Part shown: positions 45,343 through 55,052 of the stretch, piece after piece | Position numbering within the stretch: the first letter of the stretch is position 1 | Layout of the letters: each line of letters begins with the position of its first letter | NCBI RefSeq assembly: GCF_001191005.1 | Contig: NZ_CP012201.1 | Location: forward strand, 3,162,001 to 3,226,000 | Reading direction: 5' to 3' | Origin: Massilia sp. NR 4-1 | GTDB taxonomy: Bacteria > Pseudomonadota > Gammaproteobacteria > Burkholderiales > Burkholderiaceae_D | Length of the DNA: 64,000 nucleotides | The notes under the pieces: model-generated | Seen by the model: only the letters and a program-made list of their open reading frames with translations | Told to the model about the DNA's origin: nothing | The model's database searches: none | Program-made: the position numbers and the translations under genes

Positions 45343-46257
45343 ATGCAAATGCCCGATATGAACCTGCTCGTCGCCCTCGACATCCTGCTGGAAGAAGGCA
45401 GCGTCGTGGGCGCCGCCCAGCGCATGCACCTGAGCGCCCCAGCCATGAGCCGCACCCTGTCGCGCCTACGCGAAGCGATCGGCGATCCGGTGCTGGTGCG
45501 CGCGGGACGAGGGCTGACGCCGACCCCGCGCGCGCTGGAGTTGCGCGACCAGGTGCGCGGCCTGGTGGAGCAGGCACATGCTGTCTTTCATGCGGGACGG
45601 GAGGTGGATCTGGCGACGCTGGAGCGCACCTTCAGCATCCGCGCCAACGATGTCTTCGTCGGCACCTACGGCGGCCAGTTGCGCGAGGCGATGCGCGCCA
45701 AGGCGCCCAACGCCGTGCTGCGTTTCGTGCCGGAGGGCGATATCGACGACGGCGCGCTGCGCGAAGGCCGCATCGACCTTTACATCAGCGCCACGCGCTC
45801 CTTCGGCGCCGACATCAAGGTGCAGACCTTGTTCAATACGACTTTCGTGGGATTGGCGCGCGAGGACCATGCCATCTTCGATGCGCCCATCGATCCGGCG
45901 CGGCTGGTGGCTTTCGACCATATCAGCGTCTCGCGCCGCGGCCGCGCATATGGGCCGACGGCGGCCATGCTGGCCGAGCACAAGCTGCAGCAGCGGGTGG
46001 CGCTGATCGCGCCCAATTTCCATTCCGCGATTTTCGCGCTGGCCGATTCCGACCTGGTGCTGCCGCTGCTGCCGCGCGCCATGCTGCACAATATCGAGAA
46101 GCTGGGCATGAAGCTGCGGCACTTTGAATTGCCGCTGCCGCTCACGCCCGTCACCATCGTCCAGGCCTGGCATCCACGCCTGGACAACGACCACGCCCAC
46201 CGCTGGCTGCGGCAAACCATCAAGCAGACCTGCAGCAGCGACAAGCGCGCCTTGTAA
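45343..46257 (+). CDS. LysR family transcriptional regulator
   Basis: 304 residues. N-terminal winged helix (MNLLVALDILLEEGSVVGAAQRMHLSAPAMSRTLSRLREAIGDPVLVRAGRGL) in the NodD-like subset, then a type 2 periplasmic-binding effector domain. It sits 22 bases after the efflux operon in the same direction and is the likely regulator of that operon (inference). The effector is unknown. Confidence 0.92.
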   Translation: MQMPDMNLLVALDILLEEGSVVGAAQRMHLSAPAMSRTLSRLREAIGDPVLVRAGRGLTPTPRALELRDQVRGLVEQAHAVFHAGREVDLATLERTFSIRANDVFVGTYGGQLREAMRAKAPNAVLRFVPEGDIDDGALREGRIDLYISATRSFGADIKVQTLFNTTFVGLAREDHAIFDAPIDPARLVAFDHISVSRRGRAYGPTAAMLAEHKLQQRVALIAPNFHSAIFALADSDLVLPLLPRAMLHNIEKLGMKLRHFELPLPLTPVTIVQAWHPRLDNDHAHRWLRQTIKQTCSSDKRAL

Positions 46258-46301
46258 CTGCGCGCAGCGGCGCGCCGGCATGGACGCCGGCCAGGTTTCG
46301 C

Positions 46302-47231
46302 TTACTGCGCCTGGGCGGCGGCGATCAGGCGCTCGGGCGCCAGGATTGAATACTCCTGCAACTGGCCCGTGCCGAGCAGCTTCGCGTCGAGATAGACACG
46401 CACGCGGCCCGGTGCGGCAGGCACCGTCACCGAAGGTTCCTTGCCCAGCGGCAGGCGCTGGCCTTGCAGGAAGCGCTTGGCCAGTTCCGGCGTCAGCTGC
46501 ACGGCCGGGAAGGACGACAGCAGCGCGTCGACCGGCGAGAGCAGTTCCAGCGGCGCGGGATGCGCCAGCAGTTGTTCCGGCGTGATCATGTGCTCGGCCG
46601 TCAGCGCGCCGACCTGGGTGCGGCGCAAGGCGTTCAGATGCGCGCCGCAGCCGAGCGCCGCGCCGATATCTTCGCCCAGCACGCGGATATACGTGCCCTT
46701 GCTGCAGGTGACTTCCAGCTTGAGGAAAGGCGCCTCGTAGTCGACCAGTTCCAGCTTGTGGATCACCACATGGCGCGCCTCACGCTCCAGCGTGATGCCG
46801 GCGCGCGCATATTCGTACAGCGGCTTGCCGTCGCGTTTGAGCGCCGAATACATGGGCGGCACCTGGGCGATCGGGCCACGGAACTGCGCCAGCACGGCCT
46901 CGATCTGCTCGCGCGTGACATTCACCTCGCGCGTCTCGATCACTTCGCCCTCGGTGTCGCCGGTATCGGTGCGCTGGCCCAGATGCACGGTGGTCAGGTA
47001 GGTCTTGTCCGCCTCCAGCAAGTCCTGCGAGAACTTGGTGGCCTCGCCGAAACACAGCGGCAGCAGGCCGGTGGCGAAGGGATCGAGGGTGCCGGTATGG
47101 CCGGCCTTCTTCGCGTTCAGCACGCGCTTGGTCTTGATCAGCGCATCGTTGCTGGACAGGCCGACCGGCTTATCGAGCAGCAGCACGCCGTCCACCAGAT
47201 CGCGGACGCGCTTCACTTTTTGCTGAGTCAT
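46302..47231 (-). CDS. truB: tRNA pseudouridine(55) synthase
   Basis: 309 residues. It makes the T-loop pseudouridine at position 55. DGVLLLDKPVGLSSNDAL and the catalytic GHTGTLDPFATGLLP (Asp in the GTLD motif) are present, with YSALKRDGKPLYEYAR and a C-terminal PUA-like region (RVYLDAKLLGTGQL). Last gene of the rimP operon, two bases after rbfA. Confidence 0.96.
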   Translation of the reverse strand: MTQQKVKRVRDLVDGVLLLDKPVGLSSNDALIKTKRVLNAKKAGHTGTLDPFATGLLPLCFGEATKFSQDLLEADKTYLTTVHLGQRTDTGDTEGEVIETREVNVTREQIEAVLAQFRGPIAQVPPMYSALKRDGKPLYEYARAGITLEREARHVVIHKLELVDYEAPFLKLEVTCSKGTYIRVLGEDIGAALGCGAHLNALRRTQVGALTAEHMITPEQLLAHPAPLELLSPVDALLSSFPAVQLTPELAKRFLQGQRLPLGKEPSVTVPAAPGRVRVYLDAKLLGTGQLQEYSILAPERLIAAAQAQ

Positions 47232-47233
47232 GC

Positions 47234-47644
47234 TTAGTTCTTACCGTCTTCGCCGCTGTCTTCGTCGGCATCGGCGGCACGGCTGGCGTTGGCCTTGTCG
47301 ATCAGGGCCGACATTTCCATGCCGCGCGCGGTCGAGGTGTCATGCACGAAGTGCAGCTGCGGCAGCGTGTGGATGTGCAGGCGCTTGCCCAGCTGGTTGC
47401 GCAGATAGCCGGCGGCCGCGTTCAGACCGGCCAGGGTGTTCTTCACCGACTCCGCATCGTCCTTCAGCGTGGTGAAGTAGATTTTGGCGTGGGCGTAGTC
47501 GGGCGTGAGCTGCACCTCGGCCAGCGTGATCATACCGACGCGCGGGTCTTTCAGTTCAAAGGCGATCAGCTCGGACAAGTCCTTCTGGATCTGATCGGCC
47601 ACGCGCAGGCCGCGCGCTGGGATGGATTTACTGTGTTTTGCCAT
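47234..47644 (-). CDS. rbfA: 30S ribosome-binding factor
   Basis: 136 residues, KH-fold protein needed for late 16S rRNA maturation and cold growth. Recognisable from RGLRVADQIQKDLSELIAFELKDPRVG and LTPDYAHAKIYFTTL, plus a helical core ending LPQLHFVHDTSTARGMEMSALI. A Glu/Asp-rich tail follows (DADEDSGEDGKN). Between infB and truB, the standard place. Confidence 0.96.
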   Translation of the reverse strand: MAKHSKSIPARGLRVADQIQKDLSELIAFELKDPRVGMITLAEVQLTPDYAHAKIYFTTLKDDAESVKNTLAGLNAAAGYLRNQLGKRLHIHTLPQLHFVHDTSTARGMEMSALIDKANASRAADADEDSGEDGKN

Positions 47645-47658
47645 GATGTGTTACCAAT

Positions 47659-47715
47659 AAAAAGTATGGCGGGTGCGCCTGCCCCGCGCCATGCGCGGAG
47701 CGGGAAGCACCCGCC
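47659..47715 (-). other. hairpin between infB and rbfA, possible attenuator
   Basis: Nine outer pairs GGCGGGTGC / GCACCCGCC (47668-47676 with 47707-47715), with a second inner stem, followed on the minus strand by ATACTTTTTATT. It looks like a weak terminator inside the operon. Confidence 0.5.
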
Positions 47716-47736
47716 ACGTATCGCTGCCAGCCGCTA

Positions 47737-50652
47737 TTACAGCGTACGGGCGATTTCCTGTACTTCGAAGACTTCCAGCTGGTCGCCCACCTCGATGTCG
47801 TTGTAGCCCTTGAGCGACAGGCCGCACTCCAGACCGGCACGCACTTCTTTGGCGTCGTCCTTGAAGCGTTTGAGCGAGTCGATTTCGCCGGTCCACACCA
47901 CGATGTTGTTGCGCAGCAGGCGTACCGAGGAAGAACGTTTGACCACGCCGTCGGTAACCAGACAGCCGGCAATCGCGCCCACTTTCGACACCAGGATGAC
48001 CTGGCGGATTTCCACCTGGCCGGTGACGTGCTCGCGCTTCTCCGGCGCCAGCATGCCCGACAGCGCCGCTTTGACTTCTTCGATCGCGTCGTAAATGATG
48101 TTGTAGTAGCGGATGTCCACGCCATTGGCTTCGGCCAGCTTGCGTGCCTGTGCATCGGCACGGGCGTTGAAGCCGATGATGACCGCTTTCGAGGCCACCG
48201 CCAGGTTGACGTCCGATTCCGAGATGCCGCCCACCGCTGCGTGCACAACCTGTACGCGCACTTCGGAGGTCGACAGCTTCTGCAGCGAGCCAACCAGCGC
48301 TTCCTGCGAACCCTGCACGTCGGTCTTGATGATCAGCGGCAGGTTCTTCACCTCGCCCTCGGCCATCTGGTCGAACATGTTTTCCAGTTTCGCGGCCTGC
48401 TGCTTGGCCAGCTTCACGTCGCGGAATTTACCTTGACGGAACAGACCGATTTCACGCGCCTTGCGCTCGTCGGCCATGACCATGGCTTCTTCGCCGGCGG
48501 CCGGCACTTCGGTCAGACCCTGGATTTCGACCGGGATCGATGGACCGGCTTCGGCGATCGGCTTGCCGTTTTCGTCCAGCATGGCACGCACGCGGCCATA
48601 GGAGGAACCAGCCAGCACCACGTCGCCGCGCTTCAGCGTACCGGATTGCACCAGGATCGTCGCGACCGGGCCGCGGCCCTTGTCCAGACGGGCTTCCACC
48701 ACCAGGCCGCGCGCAGGCGCTTCGACCGGGGCGGTCAGTTCCAGCACTTCGGCTTGCAGCAGCACGTTTTCCAGCAGGGCGTCGATGCCCTGGCCGGTCT
48801 TCGCGGACACCGGCACGAACGGCGAATCGCCGCCGTATTCTTCCGGCACCACCTGCTCGGCGATCAGCTCCTGCGTCACGCGTTCCAGATTGCCGCCCGG
48901 TTTGTCGATCTTGTTGATCGCCACCACCAGCGGCACGCCGGCTGCTTTGGCGTGGGCAATCGCTTCCTTCGTCTGCGGCATCACGCCGTCGTCGGCTGCC
49001 ACCACCAGAATAACGATGTCGGTCGCTTTCGCGCCGCGGGCACGCATGGCGGTGAACGCCTCGTGGCCCGGCGTATCCAGGAAGGTGATCGTGCCGCGCG
49101 GGGTGTCCACGTGGTAGGCGCCGATGTGCTGGGTAATGCCGCCGGCTTCGCCCGACGCCACTTTGGCGCGGCGGATGTAGTCCAGCAGCGAGGTCTTACC
49201 GTGGTCGACGTGACCCATCACGGTCACCACCGGTGCGCGCGGGCTCGATTCGAAGTGGGCGTGTTCGCCCTGATCGGCCAGCAGCGCTTCCGGATCGTCC
49301 ACAGCGGCGGCGAAGGCCTTGTGACCCATCTCTTCCACCACGATCATCGCGGTTTCCTGGTCCAGCACCTGGTTGATGGTGCACATCTGGCCCAGCTTCA
49401 TCAGCTGTTTAATGACTTCGGAAGCCTTGACCGACATCTTGTGCGCCAGTTCGGCCACGGTGATGGTTTCCGGTACATGCACTTCCTTGATGATCGCTTC
49501 GGTCGGTGCCTGGAAGTTCGATTCGCGGTCGTCCTGGTGCGAAGAGCGGCGACCGCCCTTGCCACCACTGCGCCAGCCGCCATCGCGGCCACCGCCGGTG
49601 TTGCCGCCACGGCCTTTATTGCCGCCGCCGCCACCGCCCGGCGCGCCGCGCTTCTTGGCGTCGTCCTGCCAGGTGGAGGAAACATTGGCCGACTTGATCG
49701 ACTTCTTGTCGCCTGGTTTCTTGTCGTCTTTCTTGTCCGTCGCGACGCCGGCGGCCGGCTTCTTGTCAGCCGGCTTGTGCAGCGTGCCTTCGGCGGTTTT
49801 CGGCTTGGCCGCTGGGGCGGGAGCCGGTTCCGGCGCCTTCACCACGCGGCGCGGCGCGTTCATCATGGCCTTGATCTGCGCCACTTCGTCAGCCACGGCC
49901 TGGCGTGCGCGCTCGGTGGCGGCAGCGCGTTCGGCGGCTTCCTTGGCGGCGGCTTCGTTTTTCTTCTTGCTTTCTTCAGCGTCGGCCTGGCGCTTTTTCT
50001 CAGCGGCGGCGGCCGCTTCGGCGGCGGCGGCGGCATCGGCGGCCGAAGCGGCGCCGGCAGCGGCAGCCTTCTCGGCAGCGGCTTTCTCGGCGGCTTTTTC
50101 GGCAGCGACTTTCTGCGCTTCGGCTTCGGCGGCTTTCTTCGCTTCCGCTTCGGCGGCGGCGGTGGCTTTCGCCTGGGCTTCTTTTTCAGCGTCCAGCTTG
50201 GCCAGACGTTCCTGCTTCTCGCGCAGTTCCGCTTCCTGGCGGGCGATCAGCTCGGCCTGGCGGCGTGCCTCTTCCTCGCGGCGGGCGCGCTCGGCTTCAT
50301 CGATCACCGGTGCAGCCTTGGCGGCAGCGGCGGCCGGCGTGACCAGATCGTCGCGCTGGACGAAGGTGCGCTTCTTGCGCACTTCCACCTGGATGGTGCG
50401 CGACTTGCCGGTGGCGTCGGCCTGTTTGATCTCCGTGGTTTCCTTGCGGGTCAGGGTGATCTTTTTCTTTTCCGTATCCGCGCCTGCGCCATGGGTGCGG
50501 CGCAGGTGGTCCAGCAGCTTATCCTTATCATCTTTCGACAATGGATCTGACGTCGAACTTTTCTCGACGCCGGCAGAACGCAGCTGCGTCAGCAGCAAAT
50601 CTGCAGGCATCTTCAGTTCGGTGGCAAATTGGGCTACGTTGTTACTCGCCAT
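47737..50652 (-). CDS. infB: translation initiation factor IF-2
   Basis: 971 residues. N-terminal IF2_N module (QFATELKMPADLLLTQLRSAGVEK), a long Ala/Glu/Lys-rich coiled segment (about 140-330), a second IF2_N-like module before the G domain, then the GTPase with GHVDHGKTSLLDYIRR near residue 480, DTPGHEAF and NKIDKPGG, and the C-terminal fMet-tRNA-binding domains. It brings initiator tRNA to the 30S subunit. Third gene of the rimP operon. The stretch at about 300-370 is Gly/Lys/Arg-rich, as in related bacteria. Confidence 0.97.
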   Translation of the reverse strand: MASNNVAQFATELKMPADLLLTQLRSAGVEKSSTSDPLSKDDKDKLLDHLRRTHGAGADTEKKKITLTRKETTEIKQADATGKSRTIQVEVRKKRTFVQRDDLVTPAAAAAKAAPVIDEAERARREEEARRQAELIARQEAELREKQERLAKLDAEKEAQAKATAAAEAEAKKAAEAEAQKVAAEKAAEKAAAEKAAAAGAASAADAAAAAEAAAAAEKKRQADAEESKKKNEAAAKEAAERAAATERARQAVADEVAQIKAMMNAPRRVVKAPEPAPAPAAKPKTAEGTLHKPADKKPAAGVATDKKDDKKPGDKKSIKSANVSSTWQDDAKKRGAPGGGGGGNKGRGGNTGGGRDGGWRSGGKGGRRSSHQDDRESNFQAPTEAIIKEVHVPETITVAELAHKMSVKASEVIKQLMKLGQMCTINQVLDQETAMIVVEEMGHKAFAAAVDDPEALLADQGEHAHFESSPRAPVVTVMGHVDHGKTSLLDYIRRAKVASGEAGGITQHIGAYHVDTPRGTITFLDTPGHEAFTAMRARGAKATDIVILVVAADDGVMPQTKEAIAHAKAAGVPLVVAINKIDKPGGNLERVTQELIAEQVVPEEYGGDSPFVPVSAKTGQGIDALLENVLLQAEVLELTAPVEAPARGLVVEARLDKGRGPVATILVQSGTLKRGDVVLAGSSYGRVRAMLDENGKPIAEAGPSIPVEIQGLTEVPAAGEEAMVMADERKAREIGLFRQGKFRDVKLAKQQAAKLENMFDQMAEGEVKNLPLIIKTDVQGSQEALVGSLQKLSTSEVRVQVVHAAVGGISESDVNLAVASKAVIIGFNARADAQARKLAEANGVDIRYYNIIYDAIEEVKAALSGMLAPEKREHVTGQVEIRQVILVSKVGAIAGCLVTDGVVKRSSSVRLLRNNIVVWTGEIDSLKRFKDDAKEVRAGLECGLSLKGYNDIEVGDQLEVFEVQEIARTL

Positions 50653-50698
50653 TCAGTCCTCTTTTCTATGTGTCGCGTAGATGATAAAGATACTCAGA

Positions 50699-52264
50699 TC
50701 AAGCCTTTGCGGATTCGGCCGCCGTCCAGGCCTTGGCTTGCAGCGCCTTGGCACGGTCGTCGTACTTCGCATCGACGAGTTTCATCTCATCGTCGGTCAC
50801 ATCTTCAAATTCAGTTTTAATCAGTTCACGGGCGCGGTCGGCCGCCAGGGCCAGGATCGCGCCAAACTCGTCATACGCCAGACCGGCAAATGCTTCGACG
50901 GTCTTGATGCCGGCCAGACCCAGCTTGCCCGCGGTGATGCGGTCCATGCCTTCCAGTCCAACCAGGGCCTCGTCCATGCCTTCCAGGCCTTCTTCCGAAG
51001 CGATGGCTTCGGTGACCAGGGCGTCACGGGCGCGGGTGCGCAGTTCGTTGACGGTGTCTTCGTCGAAAGCTTCGATTTCCAGCATTTCCGAAATCGGCAC
51101 GTAGGCGATTTCTTCCAGGCTGGAGAAGCCCTCTTCCACCAGAATGTCGGCCACTTCCTGGTCCACATCCAGTTTTTCCATGAACAGCGCGCGCACTGCC
51201 GCCGTTTCCTGAGCCGACTTGTCGGCCGATTCCTCGGCCGTCATGATGTTGATCTTCCAGCCGGTCAGGTCGGAAGCCAGGCGCACGTTCTGGCCGGAAC
51301 GGCCGATGGCGATCGCCAGGTTCTCTTCATCCACCACCACGTCCATGGCGTGCTTCTCTTCGTCCACCATGATGGAGGACACATTGGCCGGGGCCAGGGC
51401 GCCGATCACGAACTGGGCCGGATCTTCCGACCACAGCACGATGTCCACGCGCTCGCCACCGAGTTCGCCGGTCACGGCCTGCACGCGCGAGCCGCGCATG
51501 CCGACGCAGGTGCCGATCGGATCGATGCGCTTGTCGGCGGTGTAGACGGCGATCTTGGCGCGCACGCCGGCGTCGCGGGCGGCCGATTTGATCTCCAGCA
51601 TGCCTTGTTCGATTTCCGGCACTTCCAGCTCGAACAGCTTCATGATGAATTCCGGCGCGGTGCGCGACAGGATCACCTGCGGGCCGCGCATATTGCGGTC
51701 CACGCGCAGGATGTAAGCGCGCACGCGGTCGCCGATACGCAGATTCTCTTTCGGGATCATCTGGTCGCGCGGCAGGCGCGCTTCGATCTTGCCCGATTCG
51801 ACGATGGCGTCGCCGCGTTCCATGCGCTTGATGGTGCCGGTCACGAGCGAGTCGCCGCGCTCCAGGAAGTCGGCCAGGATCTGTTCGCGCTCGGCGTCGC
51901 GCACGCGCTGCAGCACCACCTGTTTGGTGTCCTGCGCGAAGCGGCGGCCGAATTCCACGGACTCGATCGGCTCTTCGATGTATTCATCGACTTCGATATC
52001 GGGGATCTGCTCTTTGGCTTCGAACAGCAGGACTTCCTGGTCGGGCAGTTGCAGGCCGGCTTCGTCAGGCACCACGTGCCAGCGGCGGAAGGACTCGAAC
52101 TCGCCCGACTCGCGGTCGATCGAAACGCGAATGTCCACTTCGCCTTCATAGCGCTTCTTCGTGGCTTGCGCCAACGCGAATTCGAGCGCGCCGAAGACCA
52201 CGTCCTTGTCGACGTTCTTTTCACGCGCAAGCGCGTCCACCAATAACAAAACTTCGCGACTCAT
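50699..52264 (-). CDS. nusA: transcription termination/antitermination factor NusA
   Basis: 521 residues: N-terminal RNA-polymerase-binding domain, S1 domain (EQILADFLERGDSLVTGTI), two KH domains (GTCVGMRGSRVQAVTGELGGERVDIVLW and AIGRSGQNVRLASDLTGW), and two C-terminal acidic repeats (LVEEGFSSLEEIAYVP and GLEGMDEALVGLEGMDRI). Start ATG at 52264 overlaps the rimP stop (ATGA). Confidence 0.97.
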   Translation of the reverse strand: MSREVLLLVDALAREKNVDKDVVFGALEFALAQATKKRYEGEVDIRVSIDRESGEFESFRRWHVVPDEAGLQLPDQEVLLFEAKEQIPDIEVDEYIEEPIESVEFGRRFAQDTKQVVLQRVRDAEREQILADFLERGDSLVTGTIKRMERGDAIVESGKIEARLPRDQMIPKENLRIGDRVRAYILRVDRNMRGPQVILSRTAPEFIMKLFELEVPEIEQGMLEIKSAARDAGVRAKIAVYTADKRIDPIGTCVGMRGSRVQAVTGELGGERVDIVLWSEDPAQFVIGALAPANVSSIMVDEEKHAMDVVVDEENLAIAIGRSGQNVRLASDLTGWKINIMTAEESADKSAQETAAVRALFMEKLDVDQEVADILVEEGFSSLEEIAYVPISEMLEIEAFDEDTVNELRTRARDALVTEAIASEEGLEGMDEALVGLEGMDRITAGKLGLAGIKTVEAFAGLAYDEFGAILALAADRARELIKTEFEDVTDDEMKLVDAKYDDRAKALQAKAWTAAESAKA

Positions 52265-52749
52265 GCTTTGCGACTCCTAAAATCCACCTGTGGCACCAAT
52301 CGGGCCTTATCCACGTCCGCGAGCGTAAAATTCAGCAGCGCAGGACCATCCTTACCTTCAAATTCCAAACCCAGTTGATCGCCTTCCGGCTCTTGCAGCA
52401 AGCCCTGGTAGGTGCGGCGGTTGGCCGTGCCGGGCAAGGCAATGCGCAGTTTGACGATGACTTCGCAGCCGGCGAAGCGGGCAAAGTCGCCCAGCTTGCG
52501 CAGCGGGCGATCCAGACCGGGCGACGAGATTTCGAGGCGCTCGTAATTCACGTTTTCGACCGTCAGCACATGGCTCAGCTGATGGCTGACCGTGGCGCAG
52601 TCTTCAACGGTGATCGGGCCTTTTTCTTCCGCGTCTTCCGCCGTGAAATCGATGTACACGCGCAGCAGTCCGCGCTCGGCCCGTTCGAAATCAACCAGCT
52701 CGTAGCCCAGACCTGTGACGGTCGTCTCAATTAATTCCGGCAGTTGCAA
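52261..52749 (-). CDS. rimP: ribosome maturation factor RimP
   Basis: 162 residues from a TTG at 52749. The TTG is preferred because GGAG lies seven bases upstream and the protein then begins MQLPELIETTVTGLGYELVDFE, the usual RimP start; the ATG at 52776 has no ribosome site and adds nine unmatched residues. Conserved LRVYIDF, ITVEDCATVSHQLSHVL and LEISSPGLDRPLRKLGDFARFAG are present. RimP is needed for 30S assembly. First gene of the operon. Confidence 0.93.
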   Translation of the reverse strand: MQLPELIETTVTGLGYELVDFERAERGLLRVYIDFTAEDAEEKGPITVEDCATVSHQLSHVLTVENVNYERLEISSPGLDRPLRKLGDFARFAGCEVIVKLRIALPGTANRRTYQGLLQEPEGDQLGLEFEGKDGPALLNFTLADVDKARLVPQVDFRSRKA

Positions 52750-52809
52750 GGAAAATCTCCAGATCCTGGCCCGCATCCCATGGACACAGGCCGCTTAAAA
52801 CGGTTCACC

Positions 52810-52840
52810 AAAAAAAAAATGGGCATTTGCCCATCTTTTT
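52810..52840 (-). terminator. terminator of the scpB-rluB unit
   Basis: Stem ATGGGC / GCCCAT (52819-52824 with 52829-52834), small loop, and on the minus strand a run of T from the long A tract at 52810-52819; T-rich on the plus strand too. Confidence 0.8.
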
Positions 52841-52997
52841 GTCATTCCAGCCAGATGAAAGCACTCTCAGCAAACAAACCTTGCGAAGAACAACTTTTAT
52901 TAGGCTGGTCATTATAACGCCTTCTTGACTTCGCTGCAATGCCGCAAGGCCCTGTGGACACGCTTACAACAGTGTCCATAAGGCCTGCGGCCGGGGT

Positions 52998-55052
52998 TTA
53001 ACCCTTGCGGCGGCGCGGCATGCCATGGTCGATGGCGCCGCCGCGCGGCTGGCTGCGGCGCGGTTGGGCAGCGCCGGCAAAGCCGAAAGTCGTTTGCAGC
53101 GGATCGGGCTGGCGCGGACCGCGTCCGGCGCCGCCGCCCTTGCCCTGCTGGCCACGGCCGCCCTGGCCCCCGCCGAAGCCGCCTTGGCCCTGGCCCTGGC
53201 CCTGACCCTGGCCTTGCGGACGGCCGCTGCGGCCCTGGCCACCCGCACCGGGACGGCCGGAGCCGCCAGCGCCGAAGTAATTGCCCTGGCCGGCGCCACC
53301 GCGCCCGCCGCGCTGCGGCTGCGGGAACGGGTCGGCGTTCTTGTTGCTGAAGTCCATGCGGTTGCCGTTCGGCTCGCGCTCGCGCTCGCGGGCCTGGGGC
53401 TTGGCGCCGCCGGCCTTGCCTTTGGCGCTGTCGCCGGCCGGCTGCTTCTTCTCGATGCCGCAGGCCGCCATCAGGTCGCGCACGGTGTTCTCTTCCATCT
53501 CTTCCCAGCGGCCGCGTTTCAGGCTGCTTGGCAAGGTCATCGCGCCGTAGCGGGTGCGGATCAGGCGCGACACGGTCAGGCCGATGGCTTCGAACATGCG
53601 GCGCACCTCGCGGTTGCGGCCCTCGCCGATCACCACGCGATACCATTTGTTGATGCCTTCGCCGCCGCCGTCGGCGATCTTGGAGAACTGCGCCAGGCCG
53701 TCTTCCAGCTCGACGCCGGCCAGCAGTTTCTGGCGCATGCCCTCTTCCAGCTCGCCCAGCGTGCGCACCGCGTATTCACGGTCGATGTTGTAGCGCGGGT
53801 GCATCAGGCGGTTGGCCAGATCGCCGGAGGTGGTGAACAGCAGCAGGCCTTCGGTGTTGAAGTCGAGGCGGCCCACGGCCAGCCATTTGCCCACTTTCAT
53901 ATTCGGCAGGCGGTCGAACACGGAAGGACGGCCGTCCGGGTCGTCATGGCTGACGATCTCGCCGGCCGGCTTGTGGTAGACCAGCACGCGCGGCGGCTTC
54001 TTGCTGACCTTACGCTGAATCAGTTTGCCGTTGATGCGCACGGCATCGGTCGGCAGGATGCGCTGGCCGATGTGGGCCGGCTCGCCGTTGACCGAGACGC
54101 GGCCGGCGACGATCAGCTCTTCCATATCGCGGCGCGAACCAAGACCGGCTTCCGCCAGCACCTTGTGCAGCTTGGGTGCGTCGTCGTCGGCGGTCAGGTC
54201 GCGGCGCACGGCTTTCGGCGCCTGCTTGCCCTTGCCTGGCTCGTCGCTATCGAAAGCATCCGAGGTCACATAGGAGAAAGCGGCATCGGCGTCCGACATG
54301 CGGACCTTGTTGCCGAACGCGCCCGGCACGCGCTGCTGGCCGCCTGGCTGGCCTGGCTGGCCTGGCTGCTTGCCACCCTTGTTCTTGCCTTTGTGCTTGC
54401 CCTGCTTGCCGTTGCGGCCTTCCTGGCGCGGCGCGCGTTCCTGCGGCGCGGCGGCGTGGCTGGCGGCGTCAACGACTTCGGCCGCTGGCGCGGCAGCGGC
54501 GTCGCCGGCCTCGCCAGCAGCGTCGCGCTCAGCCTTCTCGGCGTGGCGCAGGGCGCGCTGTTCGCGCATCTGGCGCGGGCCGCGCGGGGTGCGCGAGCCA
54601 CCTGGCTTGCGCTCATTGTCCACGCCCTGGGCGGCATCGGACGCGGCGGCTGGCGCCTCGGCGGCGACAGCCTGGGCCACATCGGCCTGGGCCACATCGG
54701 CCTGGGCCGCCTCGGCCTTGGCCTTGCGCGCCGCCGGCTTGCGTTCCGCTACCGGCTTGGCGCTGCCGGCTTCGGCCGCGTCGCCGGCTTCGGCATTGGT
54801 CTTGGCGGCGGGCTTGGCGCGCGGCTTTTTAGCCGGCGCAGCAGGCTCGGCGCCCGCTTCAGCGGCGGGTGCGGCGTCAGCGGCAGCCTTGGTCTTGCGC
54901 TTCGGTTTGGCCGTTTCGGCCGCATCGGCTGGCGCCGCGGCGGCAGCAGCGGCTTTGTCCGCTTCGATTTGCGCCTTGGTGCGGCGTTTTGGCTTGGCAA
55001 CAGCGTCGGCCGCGATAGCGGCGACGGTCTCAGGGGTATCAGTATTGTTCAT
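52998..55052 (-). CDS. rluB: 23S rRNA pseudouridine synthase, RluB type, with long low-complexity arms
   Basis: 684 residues from the ATG at 55052; the start overlaps the end of scpB by 14 bases. The catalytic core (about 280-540) has an S4 domain (LHKVLAEAGLGSRRDMEELIVAGRVSVNG) and the RsuA/RluB motif VGRLDFNTEGLLLFTTSGDLANRL with the catalytic Asp. RluB makes pseudouridine 2605 of 23S rRNA. The N-terminal 280 residues are Ala/Lys/Pro-rich with short repeats, and the C-terminal 140 are Gly/Gln/Arg-rich (QGQGQGQGQGQGGFGG), probably disordered RNA-binding tails. Confidence 0.9.
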   Translation of the reverse strand: MNNTDTPETVAAIAADAVAKPKRRTKAQIEADKAAAAAAAPADAAETAKPKRKTKAAADAAPAAEAGAEPAAPAKKPRAKPAAKTNAEAGDAAEAGSAKPVAERKPAARKAKAEAAQADVAQADVAQAVAAEAPAAASDAAQGVDNERKPGGSRTPRGPRQMREQRALRHAEKAERDAAGEAGDAAAAPAAEVVDAASHAAAPQERAPRQEGRNGKQGKHKGKNKGGKQPGQPGQPGGQQRVPGAFGNKVRMSDADAAFSYVTSDAFDSDEPGKGKQAPKAVRRDLTADDDAPKLHKVLAEAGLGSRRDMEELIVAGRVSVNGEPAHIGQRILPTDAVRINGKLIQRKVSKKPPRVLVYHKPAGEIVSHDDPDGRPSVFDRLPNMKVGKWLAVGRLDFNTEGLLLFTTSGDLANRLMHPRYNIDREYAVRTLGELEEGMRQKLLAGVELEDGLAQFSKIADGGGEGINKWYRVVIGEGRNREVRRMFEAIGLTVSRLIRTRYGAMTLPSSLKRGRWEEMEENTVRDLMAACGIEKKQPAGDSAKGKAGGAKPQAREREREPNGNRMDFSNKNADPFPQPQRGGRGGAGQGNYFGAGGSGRPGAGGQGRSGRPQGQGQGQGQGQGGFGGGQGGRGQQGKGGGAGRGPRQPDPLQTTFGFAGAAQPRRSQPRGGAIDHGMPRRRKG
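54671..54715. repeat. 15-bp tandem repeat in the rluB N-terminal region
   Basis: Three units of CCTGGGCCACATCGG (the third with two changes) encode the repeated AQADV on the minus strand. Confidence 0.8.

Noticed and set aside
48028..50550. An 840-codon antisense frame across infB
   Set aside because: It mirrors the infB codons and has no start site, ribosome site or domain of its own; long antisense frames are common in GC-rich genes.
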